This document shows, piece after piece, positions 50,644 through 61,966 of a stretch of 64,000 nt of DNA. The first letter of the stretch is position 1; every line of letters begins with the position of its first letter. The position numbers and the translations under genes are program-made. The notes under the pieces were generated by a model that did not search any database, was not told the origin of the DNA, and worked only from the letters and a program-made list of their open reading frames with translations. This stretch comes from Nautilus pompilius (taxonomy: Eukaryota; Mollusca; Cephalopoda; Nautilida; Nautilidae), in assembly GCA_018389105.1 (NCBI GenBank), contig JACATO010002139.1:62001-126000 (forward strand). The letters are read 5' to 3'.

Positions 50644-51839
50644 ATTCTCCCCTCTCCAGTATAGTCTCTGTGGAGAGAATGGTGAACGAACAAAAAAAAG
50701 CATTAATTCAGCAGAACTAGTAAATGGATGTTGCGTTTCCTAACAGAAAGGAAATGTATATTTGCTCTCTTCGTGCATCCTGGAAGAAGTATCTCTCCAA
50801 ATTACCAATGCACAGACATCATTCATTCTTAATTTAAGTTTCATTAATACAAAAAGGAATAATTAATACTACACAGTGTTAGCATGTTACTACATGTTAA
50901 TATCTGGATTCAATGCTAAAGTTAATCACAAATTATTAAATTCGTGTAAGAAATAAAAAAAAAAACAACATTAAATATCTCATACTGGTCCAATGGAAGC
51001 AGGCTGGTTTCCTTTAAGAGTTGCTCGTAAAGCTACCGACCGCCAATACAGATCGAACATCCTTTATCCGAAAAACTCGGACCCCCGACCGCGAATCGGA
51101 ATTCGGACAATTTCGGTTTCCAGGTATTTTGCACACATCACGACTATTACCCGATCAAGTTCGTCGTTCGTTGTTTTTTTTTCACCTTTGCAGAGTTTTT
51201 CTGTTATCCATTGAGATTCACTTTCACTATACAGTGTCAATAATCGGTCTTTCTGTTTCTCTAAACCACATATGGTGGTGGAGCCCCACCGATCGTTTCA
51301 CAGACGCACCACGGATCAAGTCTTCGCAACACCTCAACTTGCTTAGCAACTGATAAGGAACCAGGCTTCCTCTTCCTTTTCTTACTGTTAACCATAAGGG
51401 TCTCTCTCTCTGATGGTCCTTTTGACAGGTTCACTCTAAAATAAAAGCACAAATGCGCTAAATAATCACAAAAATCACAAGGTAAAGTAAGAACCTGTGA
51501 CTATGAACCGGGCTGATAGGCAACTGGGTTTCCGGCGCTACAGGTGTGGTCCGGTTCTCGTAAAGTGGCGGTGATGGTGCGTTCAGAAAAACCTTCGGAT
51601 TTCGTGTGTACGGATGAAGGATACCAAGACCAAGTCAGAACCCAAGCATTACATCTCTTGCACAACAGTGGCGCATAGAATTTGGGCTTCTTGACATGAA
51701 AGCTACAGCAATTCCAATATGCAGACCGCTCAAAATTTTCTAAGGGTAAAATGGATATATTACATATAATACTGGCACAATTTACTTTTGGTCCCTAACC
51801 CTAACGCCCTCTGTGGGACCCTCACTTTCGGTGAAATCG
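50644..51839. other. Non-coding DNA left of a Tc1-like fossil
   Basis: No exon recognised. Frames near 51000-51350 lack a known family. Confidence 0.45.
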
Positions 51840-52860
51840 GATTTCATCCAGTGCTTTAAGCTCTGAGATGCTCGTGAATATGTGAAACCCTGATTTTCTC
51901 GTAAATGTTAAAGTGGTCATTTTGTTATTTGAGAAGCGGTTCATGGCCAGAGAGACGACATTTGGCAGCCGCAGAAGTTTCCAGAGGAACTGATGTGCCG
52001 GAGACTGGAGCGACCGGACCTCATGGGTCAGGTTATGGATGACCTTTAACGTAAGCCAGAGCGTCATTTGTAGAGCTTGGACTCAACATCAGACTCTTGG
52101 TAGTGATGCTAGATGTCAAGGCAGGAGCTGATGCAGGAAGCTCTGTTGAATATCGGACAATCAAGATGCAACAGATGTCAATGCCTCAACGTGAACCGTA
52201 CGCAGTCGACTTTGGGCTGATGGTCTGCAGTCAAGGAAATGTTGTATCTTCCGCACTTCGTCAACCACCAGTCACCGCAGGGCGTGGAACGACCGCGCTG
52301 TAGATCATGAAAGGTTGAGTCCCTGCACTTTTCAATGACAAATCCAGAATGTGCCTGGACTTTACAGATTGACGTGCCAGTGGGAACGGAGGCGGCCAGG
52401 GTAGAGGTTTCAAGATGTTACCGTTGCTGAACATAACAGCCATAGAGGTGATTCACGGATGCTTTGTGGAGGGATCAATTAGGATGGCGGTCTAACCTCC
52501 GTATTCCAGAATGGCCCCATAACTGGTTTAAAGGTGCAGAAATGAGATCTTCCATGCTTACGTGAGATCATACGCTCGGTGTATTTGGAGATAATTTCAT
52601 TACATAAATGACAACGCCCGTCTACGTACTCGGATAACGTAGCAGTACTCAATCGTTCGTATCGAGTGGTGAGTACATTCTCTAGATCTTCTAGTCGAAC
52701 GCGTTTGGAGCATGTTTCACGCTGCCATTGCAAAACGTCCCGTGCTACTGAAAACTTGCAGAAACTTTGTAATGCCCTCATAGAATAGGACAATCTGGCG
52801 CAGAAAGACTAATCAGAAGCACGAGATGCTGGTGTCAAGCTGCTATCCCTTGATAGAAAT
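51840..52860 (+). pseudogene. Degenerate Tc1-like transposase, nearly full length
   Basis: Frame-switching on the plus strand recovers a Tc1 transposase in order. STxTVRSRLWADGLQSRK (about 52185-52240) is the end of the HTH region. HRRAWNDRAVDHERLS (about 52275-52325) is the linker. CLDFT (about 52350) follows the lost DESR motif. RFQDVTVAEHNSHRGDSRML and CGGIN (about 52405-52470) are the central sheet. VFQNGPITGL (about 52500) follows, then a decayed DNAR block (about 52605), SLDLLVERVWSMFHAAIAKR (the SPDLNPIEHVW region, about 52680-52740) and a final RCWCQAAI (about 52840). At least four stops and several frame changes make it a fossil. TIRs were not found. Its right end coincides with the shift to CpG-depleted DNA. 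Confidence 0.75.
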
Positions 52861-55199
52861 TATCCCACACAGCACTTTCTGGACAGGAATTTGTCACCTT
52901 GGAGCAAAATATCAGCTTTTGCACTCTGCTTCCATTGACCGCTGTGAGACATCATTATTTAATGACAACCCTGACATTTTCCAATTTTAATGTTTATTGA
53001 AGTATAATTTATGCATATTACAACTTTGCTTACCTTTTGGTGCCTAATAGCATCATGACATCGACATCGTTGTATTGGCTGATCCTTGAAATTAATGGTA
53101 CAGGGAGATAATATTATAAAAATTATTTTAAGGTCAGCTCCAAAAAGTTTTCATTCTTTTTCAAGATAGTGGGATGAGCACCTAGTCCAAATCACTTTTT
53201 CTGAAGGTCAGGGTATTGTACACACCAATCCTATAGATTTGAAAAGTTACAAGAGGTAATGTAGGTGAAAAATTCGTCCACCTGGAAAAAAACTGAGCAA
53301 CTTTTGAATGTGTACACCAACAAGTTTCTTTGTTCTATTGTTTGGTTATCTTTTAACTGGATTCATTGAAATTTTTTTAATAATTTTTTTTTCCAAATTA
53401 TAAAACAATATTGCACTCACTGTTTACACCTCAATTCCAAAGCTAAGCTGCAACCAAAACCAAAAATCCACATGATTTCCTGGTTAAAACTAAACTTTCA
53501 TATATTGCACTTTTGATGATTTTATCCAATCAGTGTATTTATACAAGAGTTGTACTTTACTGCCCAAGCGTTGCTCGCTTTTTGTATTTCAAAATTAAGT
53601 TACTGACAAAACCTGGCACTGAGAAGTTGGCCCCCACATCCCACAAGAAACCTAAAAACTTTGTTTTCTCATTTGTGTATATTTTTTTCTACTAATAAGC
53701 AAAAAAGTTGAACAATTGAGAGTTAAATGCCATAAATAACACATGGGTTTTAGCCCAGCTATGGCTGGCCAATTCCATTTGGACCCTAACATTGACTGAC
53801 TTTATCATAGCAGTCAGTCCCATGACCAGTCAGTCAATTACAGCATCTTGCATCAGACAGTTAGTGTGTATAGCAGAAAATTTAAAAAAAAAAAAAACAA
53901 TATATAAATCACCATATTTCTAAATATTATCATTGCTAGAAATCAGTTTAAATTGTTTTAATAAAAACAGAAAAATGTATTTTGGCAACAGCAAATAGTG
54001 ATAGATTTGCTGTAATTCATCTTTAAATTCAACAACAAAAAAAGTTATTTACTGTTAGCAAAAATAATAAATGAGCATCTGAGGTGGCCTGTTATCTTCT
54101 GCCCCACTATCATTACTAGCTGATGAATCATACCTCCCTGTGAGTAAACCCATCATTTTGCTGCATTTTACACTTAGAATACCTTGGCCTGCAGTCTCAC
54201 ATCCTCTTAGGTAATTTCATCCACTCCTTTGCTGAAGGTGAACTCTGTTTGCAGTTTTAGCTCATGTCAAAAAGCATCAATATATCAGAATAAATGGCTC
54301 TGCTTCCTGCCATATTCTCCAGGTTGTGCTGTCTTTTGCAAACTTGGGAAAGAATCAAGGGGGAGTTGAAAGGGGGGGGGAGGGCTGCTGCTAATTCTAA
54401 AACCTTCAGCTCCACCCTCTAACAATAAGTAGAGCAGTTTAAGCTTCTTTCTGCAGACCTCACCTATAGCTATGGTTAGCATTATTTTCAGTGCTAATTT
54501 ATAGAAAATACCACAGAAGAATCATTTTAGATGAAGCTGTTGATATAAAAATTACCCATTGGGGTGCTTAGGGTGAGAGCTTTGCAATGCAAATAATTGC
54601 CCTTCACAGGTGTACAAAATCTTAGGCATTTCTTTTTTTATTATTAACATATTCCATTAGCTGCAAACTCAAAGTTGGCATAGCATCAGAAGTTCAGACC
54701 ACCAGCTGCTGAAAAAAGCAACTAGTAGCTCTTTCACAAAATGGCAATGTGTTCAAACTTTTTTTTGTTTCTTTCTTTGGTTAGTTTAGTAGAATACTGA
54801 AAGCCATTAAAACATACATTTGGGTCCTCAGGGGAAAGAAACACCTATCAGTTTGATTTTCAACCTAAACAAATAGCACCAGAGATTTATTCTATTCATT
54901 CTACTGCTACTTTCATTTTCTTATCCTAATATGAAACTGTAGTCAATTTATAATTGATCCTTAGTACTTATACCTGTAGACAGTCCAAAAAAAAATCTGT
55001 TCACATGCTATAAATTCCTGCCTGCCTCTTTTGGAAACCTGTCAGATCTTCCCACCAACATCTAATACCAAAATGAGGTAAATCTAATGTTTTAAATCAT
55101 TAGGCATATTCAGTATTCTTAAAACCTAGAAACATACATACCAGTAAATCTCTGCTGAATCCTTCTAGTAGGTTTTTCTTTTTCATGCATCAATCCCTC
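52861..55199. other. CpG-depleted DNA without recognised exon
   Basis: From here CpG becomes rare, as in the VPS33B intron. I see no exon with both splice sites and a protein resemblance. It may be part of a transcript that runs further than the candidate polyadenylation site, or of a neighbouring gene. Confidence 0.45.
53791..53838. repeat. Inverted repeat ATTGACTGACT / AGTCAGTCAAT
   Basis: Perfect 11-bp arms (53791-53801 and 53828-53838) with an extra AGTCAGTC in the 26-bp spacer. No transposase or target duplication is linked to it. Confidence 0.7.
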
Positions 55200-55371
55200 A
55201 AGGGAAGTTACCCTAATGAGAAAATGTAGTGCTGAGTTGTCTGCTAGGAAGTATTGACAATCCTGCACACACCACAGTCCAGCTGGTGAATAGGAGCAAA
55301 GTGGGTCCCTGCAGAATCAAACTTGGCTCCTCAACCATAATAGTCCACTACTAGACCACCATACTGCCCTT
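55200..55371 (-). mobile_element. CpG-decayed tRNA-derived SINE
   Basis: Read on the minus strand, a tRNA-like head starts near 55371 with a box A-like TGGTCTAGTAGTGG (55345-55358). TTATGGTTGAGGAGCC follows, then a box B-like AGTTTGATTCT (55313-55323), where the normal central CG is TG. An unrelated body follows to about 55200. The TG in place of CG fits deamination of methylated CpG, matching the CpG-poor surroundings. It lies downstream of the inferred 3' end of the VPS33B-like gene. Confidence 0.6.
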
Positions 55372-57374
55372 TCTAGTAGTTCAGTATGCTTCCTTAAATA
55401 TGGTCTCTATCCCAGCATAGCATTTTAAAGCACTACATTTGAATGCTGTATATAAAATCTGACTTAAAAAAACATTTTTCAATTAATTTATATTAATTTA
55501 CTGTGGACGTAAATCCTATTACAAGATCATAGTGCTACACTGACGTGAAGCGAGCTGCGTTGATGCAGTATCCAACTGGGCAGGATACACAGCAGAAACA
55601 ACATGATATTAGGGTCAAAACATCAAGTACAAAATATTGTTTTGTTTTCTATAATTTGAATTTTTTTTGTCTTCCAATTTTCTTTCTTTTTAAATTTAAA
55701 TATCTGCCCTAAAGATGAAAATGGAAAAAAATGAAATGCTTTCTCATCAAGACTTTCTTGTGATATAAATATTTAAAATCTGTATAATTATGAAACTACC
55801 AGCTGGAAACCTCATCAGGATGCTTGTCAAATCTTGTCAGTTTCATAGTGACTGTAAGCTCAGTCGTAGCACCTGAAATCTTGAGGAAGTCATGTGACAT
55901 GATACAACCGTGTCCAATGATTTGCTGATATAACAATAACCCTTCTCATGAGTGCATGGCCAAAAGGTTGGGGAGGGGGCAATACAGAAAAGCAGGAGAA
56001 ACTGTGTCATTGGCTAAACACCAAGCATAATACCCAGACCACCAACACCAGCAGGCATGCTACACTAACCTGCCTCATCAAGGGTAAGTTTAATAATTAG
56101 TTTGAAAACATATTAAAGTATTTAATTTTTAAATTAAAAAGAAATTACCTAATGTTTCAATTACAGTTGAATTTACACCTTAAATATTTAAATAACCATT
56201 CCTACTTTTATATGATACAAAATTTAAAAACCACAAAATTAATGAAATTGATATTACAAAGGTCTATTAACGAGGAAAATGAAATCATTTTATGTTAAAT
56301 CTCTTTCTTAAAAAAAAAAAGCAAAACAAGAGAGAGAGAGAGAAATAACACAACTAAACATTGGATTTCTAATGTTAAATAAAGATTATTTTTAGTATTA
56401 TTATTTGAATGTAATTACTATAGACTGCGGTTTTGGCACCAGCTCTAAAAGATTTTTTTTTAAAAAAAAAATGAGCTAAAATAAAAACCAAACAAACTGT
56501 ATAAGTAATGATTTATTCCCTGACAGAAGCCACACTTGTCTGTAACCTGGACTGCCGCAGCAGCAGCAGGTACTTTCTCCCCTGATTCTAGTAAAGCTAT
56601 CTATTTGCCAAGCCTGCAAGAACTACCGCTACTTTGACTTGAACCACGTTGTGCAAAAAATCTCACTTTCTCTCAGAAACAATAAAAACAAATCAGATTG
56701 TCAAAATAAAATTCTCTAAGCGTTCATTCAACAAGAAAGTAAATATGTAAATGCATCTGCATTTACTGAAGAAAAGAGGACATGCAGTGAAACTGTAAAA
56801 TAAGAGTATCTACATCTTTGCAGGTGATTTTGATTTCGCTGCTTGTAGTTTGATGTGTCCTTCTCTTCTAATGGTCCACACCGATAAAACATTAAATATC
56901 CTCAGTAGTACTGAATATCAAAACCTCAGTGGACATTTTATGTACAATACAAGAGAACAGTGAGCAAAAAACAATTATATAACACATAAATGCACAATAT
57001 TTCTTTCAAACAGTTGGCAATTCATAAAATCCAGCTCCTATTTTCATCTATCTTCCTCCCTACATGAAAAATTACATTCATTTTTAGTAATTTATGTCAT
57101 CCTAAACCTTTGTTCGGTATACCCCCCCCCTCCACCCCACCAAAGGTCGCTTCCGTCTCTCCCTGCACATACAAACCTTTTCTGTTTTTTTTTCTTTTAA
57201 TCTAAAAAAAAACCCTGCCATGTTTCTGCTTCCTAGGTGTTGTGTTGCTCCAAAAGAGAAAAGATTAAAATGAATTAGAATTGTTTCATCATTTGGGTTT
57301 TTTTTTATAGTTCCTGATGAAATTTAAGACCAGCTTCTCCAGAACATCAGTGACAGTTTTCCTCAGCAGCAAAT
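55372..57374. other. CpG-depleted DNA including the likely VPS33B 3' UTR
   Basis: The part above about 56.5 kb is probably 3' UTR on the minus strand. On the plus strand, donor-like GGTAAGT (56083) and a possible short exon at 56527-56572 (acceptor gacag, donor GTACTT) are seen, but no protein can be assigned. Confidence 0.4.
56512..56517 (-). terminator. Candidate polyadenylation signal for the VPS33B-like gene
   Basis: A canonical AATAAA on the minus strand lies about 860 nt past the stop codon and is followed by a GT/T-rich stretch on the transcribed strand (about 56480-56500), the usual downstream element. A variant ATTAAA (57196-57201) lies nearer the stop and is an alternative. Neither can be confirmed without transcript ends. 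Confidence 0.35.
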
Positions 57375-57448
57375 CTACTTTTCCATGAAGGTTTCGATCA
57401 GTCGGCTTCCATTGATAATTGCGGTCGTGGCTATCATGAACCGGTAAC
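57375..57448 (-). CDS. VPS33B: VPS33B-like terminal coding exon with stop codon
   Basis: On the minus strand a pyrimidine-rich acceptor (cag at 57449-57451) precedes a 74-nt coding segment that begins with the last two bases of a split glycine codon. It reads YRFMIATTAIINGSRLIETF, then MEK and a TAG stop (57375-57377). Joined to the exon at 63377-63490 it gives GKEKG-YRF with no gap, as expected at the end of VPS33B, where the last helix-rich part of the Sec1 domain closes the protein. The intron between the two exons is 5928 bp. The MEK end recalls VPS33A proteins, but the bridging GKEKGYRF favours VPS33B. The gene continues right to left, so the 3' UTR lies below 57375. Confidence 0.85.
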
Positions 57449-58523
57449 CTGGCGAAGCAGAAAGAAACTTGCAACAGAACTGTGCCAACCTGAACAGATC
57501 TCGCGGCGCTGAACGCAAACCCGTGTAGCTAAAACGACAACATATTATTTCCCATGTGAGAACCTGCCAGCAAGTGCGTGCAAAAAAAGATTCTGTTGCA
57601 GACAATGCTAAGAACTGCATAAATTTTAAGCACAGGCAGCAGTGTGAACACCATGCCAGCCTAATGGATGAAGGCAAGATCTGACCCATTTGCATACTAA
57701 TTCAGTTTGGAAAATCTCCAATAGTATGGTTTCTTCTTGCACTTCTGTACCATTCCATAAGCATGACTTTCCTCCCACAGCTAAATAGAGGATTTGTAAT
57801 GGGGACTTCTGTCACATGCATAACATAAAATTGCATCCTACACCTCTTTACAGGTGGCATTGTTTTGAACATCTGAACCAAGTGGAGTTCATGCATGCAG
57901 AAGGCTGAGTGAGCAGTGGAAGCCAAATCAGCGCAAACCATTTTCATTTAATTCAGTCAGGTGCTATTCTCACATTGTAAAAATAGCCATTGTCAAATAC
58001 AACACAGCAACCAACAACAATCTGTTCAGTGTGGTACATAATGGCAAAAAAAAACAGTGGTTTTTGAAATAATGAAAAGTTAAAAAGAACATGCATGCAG
58101 TTTTACTAAATAATGATTATCATTTCTTATGGAATTTAAGAAAGATGTTGGAAATAGTGAAAAACATTTTCCTGTCAAGATACAAAAATCCTATGAATAA
58201 AGGAACAATGCTCAACTGGTTTTATTGCATTAAGACTGAATTTTGACACTGCGACACAATAAATAGTCAATACTGTTTAAAACAGGGTAATGCAATAATT
58301 TTGGCAAACAATATAATTACAAATGACAAGTTCTTTACCTAAACTTGTTCTTAAGTAAAGTTACTGAAATTTAAAATTATGATGGAAATAGATACACAAA
58401 ATACAGGGTGTTCCAAAAGTCTTGGGCACATTTTGACAATGAATATCTCGGAAACTATTAAGGATATAAAAACGCATCTGGTAAATTCAGAAAGCATGTA
58501 ATCTCAATTTTTACATGGAATGT

Positions 58524-58910
58524 TCAAAGATGTTCAATGTGAGCACCATTGGTCACACGACACACATCAAGCCTATAGTCCAATTCTTGCCAAACGCGTC
58601 CCAGCATTGCATTGTCAATGGTTGAAACAGCTTCTGTTATTCGTGCCTTCAGCTCATCCACGTCTCTGGGAATAGGGGGCACATATACCAATCCTTTCAC
58701 AAATCCCCACAAAAAGAAATCGCATGGTGTGAGATCTGGAGATCTGGGTGGCCAGGACATGAGATCGTGATCATTCTGCCCAGACATTCCAATCCATCTG
58801 TCTGGCAGTTTTATGTTCAGAAACTGTCTAACCCTGAGGCTCCAGTGTGGTGGCGCTCCATCCTGTTGGAAAATGAAGTCACCAGACTCTTTCTCACTCA
58901 ATTTATCCAT
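58524..58910 (-). CDS. Truncated Tc1/mariner-family transposase, C-terminal catalytic part
   Basis: This 128-residue open frame runs from an ATG to a stop inside the TIR-bounded element. Near the start is FQQDGAPPHW, the second catalytic Asp block, and later SPDLTPCDFFLWG, the third Asp block. There are 46 residues between the two Asp residues, more than the 34 of mariner and Tc1. It ends in GAHIEHL. The family is the IS630-Tc1-mariner superfamily, in a branch resembling invertebrate elements with long D-D spacing. The N-terminal HTH region and first Asp are absent, so it should be inactive. The ATG is probably an internal methionine of the ancestral protein rather than a true start. Confidence 0.85.
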   Translation of the reverse strand: MDKLSEKESGDFIFQQDGAPPHWSLRVRQFLNIKLPDRWIGMSGQNDHDLMSWPPRSPDLTPCDFFLWGFVKGLVYVPPIPRDVDELKARITEAVSTIDNAMLGRVWQELDYRLDVCRVTNGAHIEHL

Positions 58911-58920
58911 TAACTAAAAA

Positions 58921-58976
58921 ATCTGAAAAGATATCTAAAAAAATCTTAATCTAAAAAAATCTTAATATCTGAAAAG
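58921..58976. repeat. Nested short direct repeats at the internal deletion junction
   Basis: Just upstream of the truncated transposase frame, a 16-bp unit beginning atctaaaaaaat is repeated twice in tandem (58933-58948 and 58949-58964). A 10-bp direct repeat atctgaaaag brackets it (58921-58930 and 58967-58976). This looks like filler DNA left by aberrant gap repair where the transposase N-terminus was lost. Confidence 0.7.
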
Positions 58977-61942
58977 AAATAAAAAAAATCAATAGCCTTA
59001 CAAAAAAATTAATGTAATTAGCTTTAAAATGACACAACTTTTATCTTACTACCATTCATAGTTAAATAGATATGGGGACTTCAAATGTGCCCAAGACTTT
59101 TGGAACACCCTGTATATCAGTCACATTCTTGCTTTAGATAAATAAAATTACTGAAATACCTTAGGCATCTGAATTTCATGAGCTATTTTTTTCCCCCTCG
59201 GGGGAGTTAGGGTTAGAAAGAGGAGTAAATTTGCTTTAAATAGTGCAATTTTTATGTTATGATGGATAAATAATTCTTTTGAGTAAAATGTGTAGCATAA
59301 ATATAAAGCTGAGAAATCCACCTACAGAAAAGTTAAAACTGTTCTCTTTTCCGACATCCTTTAGCTCAATTAGCATTCACAGAAACTTATAAAATGTTTT
59401 TTTTTTTAAAAAATGCCACTTAGTGCACAGTTGATTTCATGTTTCCTGCAACACTGCAATTGCTGGGCAGTGTGTGTAATAAATGGCAAAAGAGGAAGAT
59501 TGAGGGACTACTGGAAGTAATAAAGATGCACTCCATAAGTAACAAAATAGCTTTGGACATTTGCCACATGATACCTCAAAGGCTTAGCTTTATAAATGCT
59601 CCAGAAGAAAAGTTACACCAATATCATTAATGTTTCATCCCTTTGCTAGTTTCCATCTCTTGGAAATTACAATGCTCATATATATTTATTACCATGTTTC
59701 CTTTGCAAGCAAACAAGTTTGTAAACAGTACTTTTCTTTAAGTCGCAAAATGGAAACTTCATATAAAAGTTCTGGGTCTTAAAGTGGAAGGTTCTAACCA
59801 GCCAGGGTTTGATTTAAGCAACATATTGCTGTAAATTAAACTTAAAAAGCAAAATTTGAATACAATATTGTTAACATTTCTCTGTCTAGGCCAAAATCAA
59901 CCTGTTTTATTAAATTTGCTGTCGAATATTAACAACACAAACTAAAAACATTTTATTTGCATGGAGCTTACAGAATTTCTTCTTTTTTTGTTGCAACTAT
60001 CAACTGTAACCTTCAATTGCAATGATGGTCAGCCATAGGCCATTTAAAAACTTCATCTTTAATAAAACTTTTTTTTTTTCAAATTTATGAAGTGATTTCG
60101 TTTTTTTATTTTTTTGTCTGCTTGTGAGAGACTTAAACAGAATAAATAAAAAAACCTTTTTGTATCATAACAATAAAAGCTGTAGATGGCCTTTGGATCA
60201 ATATGAATGCATGTTTCTTTTTTTTTTTTTTTCCCATTCTTTATTTTAGTCTTGTGCTTCATCATCCCAAAAATCACAGCAGCAGCAAAATAAGTAAAAA
60301 GATGCATGGCTGTTAATGGCAGTCAATTAGCAAAGACACCTTAGCCGGTCAGGGGATGAAAGGTTCTGAGGTGATGGGGATCATCAATCCCAGACCAAGA
60401 CGAAGATGGTTTCTACCAATAAGGTAGTAATCTTTTCTAATGAGTACAGAACCCTGATGCATATAAGGTGCTAATGATTCTGGTTTTTCTGTTCCCAGAG
60501 CTCTTATGATAGCTAAAAGGGTTTCTGAGTACACATTCAGAACTAAAAATCATTTCAACATATAATCCATAAACGTCTTCCTTGTAAAAAAATATGCGCT
60601 AATCTTCTGCAGTTGTTTATTATTTTTAGTTTGGCTTTATCTGTAGAATGACTTTAAAAAATAATAATTAATATTTTCCCAAATTCATGAAATTTGAAAA
60701 TACTAAGAGAGGTTTAAGACTGGTCTCAAAACACATAAGAGCATACAAGCGAGAACTTTTTATTACTTTTGTAGTGGGAAACATCATCACTCAGTAGTTT
60801 GACCCATCCTCAAGTATGTGATCCAAACATGGAATCCTCATTATCAAAGGTTGTTGTGTCTGGAGCTCAACAACATATACAAATTTGGTTTTAGATAAAA
60901 GATTTCCATAGAATACGTGAATGTTTTTCAGAAACTTTTGAATAGTCTTAAAATAGCAATAGTATAATCTAACAATTATGAGCCTTTGTATTGTTTTTTT
61001 GTTCATTCTCTCTTGATGACCACATCAGACCAGATTAGATCTTATGGAATTCATATTTTTTAGCTTTTAGCGATCAAGTTGTAAATGGTGCTTGAAATCT
61101 AATACCACACAAGATGACAGAAGAAAAATATGTACATAGTTTTAAGATACCTCCAGTTCAAGGAAAAGTGCAGAGGTCCCAACCCCTAAGTGTAGCCAAG
61201 TGAAACATCTTCAATTCAAAGATAGAAAACTATGCCCAACTTTGAAGGTGCAACTTCTATGCAAGTGGGAGAGAGAGAGATTCTGGCACAAGCACCACCA
61301 GAAAATTTTAAGGAAGAATCAAAATGATGCATTCTGAAAGAATGTAGGGTTATTTCAGCTGTGTTTAGTGGGAGGGTCATGTCTCCTTGTGGGTCGGATT
61401 CTTTGTGGTAATTTTCTCCCAGAAAAGACAGCGAAACCATGAGAAGAAATGAAAGAAAATTTAACCTGAACACTGAGAATTTGGGATAACAAAGTGAGCA
61501 GAGTAGCGGTGGTGCAGTGTGAAAACCAGAGTGACGAGAGTCAGGAGTTCTTGTTCATCTGTCTCCAGCAGACCATGGAAGAAGCATTTTGGTTTTTTCT
61601 TCAATTAATTGGAAATGAAAGAAACCAGGAGTCACTGAGCAGCACAGGAGCACATAATGCTATGTCCCTTCAGTTTTCTAGTGCCATCTTGTGGTGTAGT
61701 TACTCATCAAAAGTATTTTTATCCACTTTTATTAATGATGATCTACACTGATAAAAAAAAAAAGATAAAGACAATAATATAATCTTTTTCTGTTCCCAGG
61801 AATGCTGATTGGATATACAGTTTCTATAGTTGAATCACTATCTCTTGGGAAAATTTCGAGAGCAGTATGCTGAAACATGGGGACTGCTAACCAAGCAAAA
61901 ATAAAGATTTTTTGAGCTTAAAACAGAGCATTTCTCTTAATA

Positions 61943-61966
61943 AGAGAGAGAGAGAGAGAGAGAGAG
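61943..61966. repeat. (GA)n microsatellite in the VPS33B intron
   Basis: A pure (GA)n run ending in a G tract. Confidence 0.93.

Larger units (their letters stand above)
58404..59112 (-). mobile_element. Tc1/mariner deletion derivative with perfect 30-bp TIRs
   Basis: The element is 709 bp long. The outer 30 bp at 58404-58433 and 59083-59112 are perfect inverted repeats beginning CAGGGTGTTCCAAAAGTCTT, and both ends are flanked by the dinucleotide TA, the target duplication of IS630-Tc1-mariner elements. On the minus strand it keeps only the C-terminal third of a transposase; the DNA-binding domains and first catalytic Asp are missing. It retains about 10 CpG while flanking intron DNA has almost none, so the insertion looks recent. 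It sits inside the last VPS33B intron in the same orientation as the gene. It cannot move by itself but could be mobilised by a full-length relative. Confidence 0.93.

Noticed and set aside
51793-51805. CCCTAACCCTAAC resembling telomere repeats (also GTTAGGGTTAG at 59206-59216)
   Set aside because: Only two units each; too short to call an interstitial telomere.
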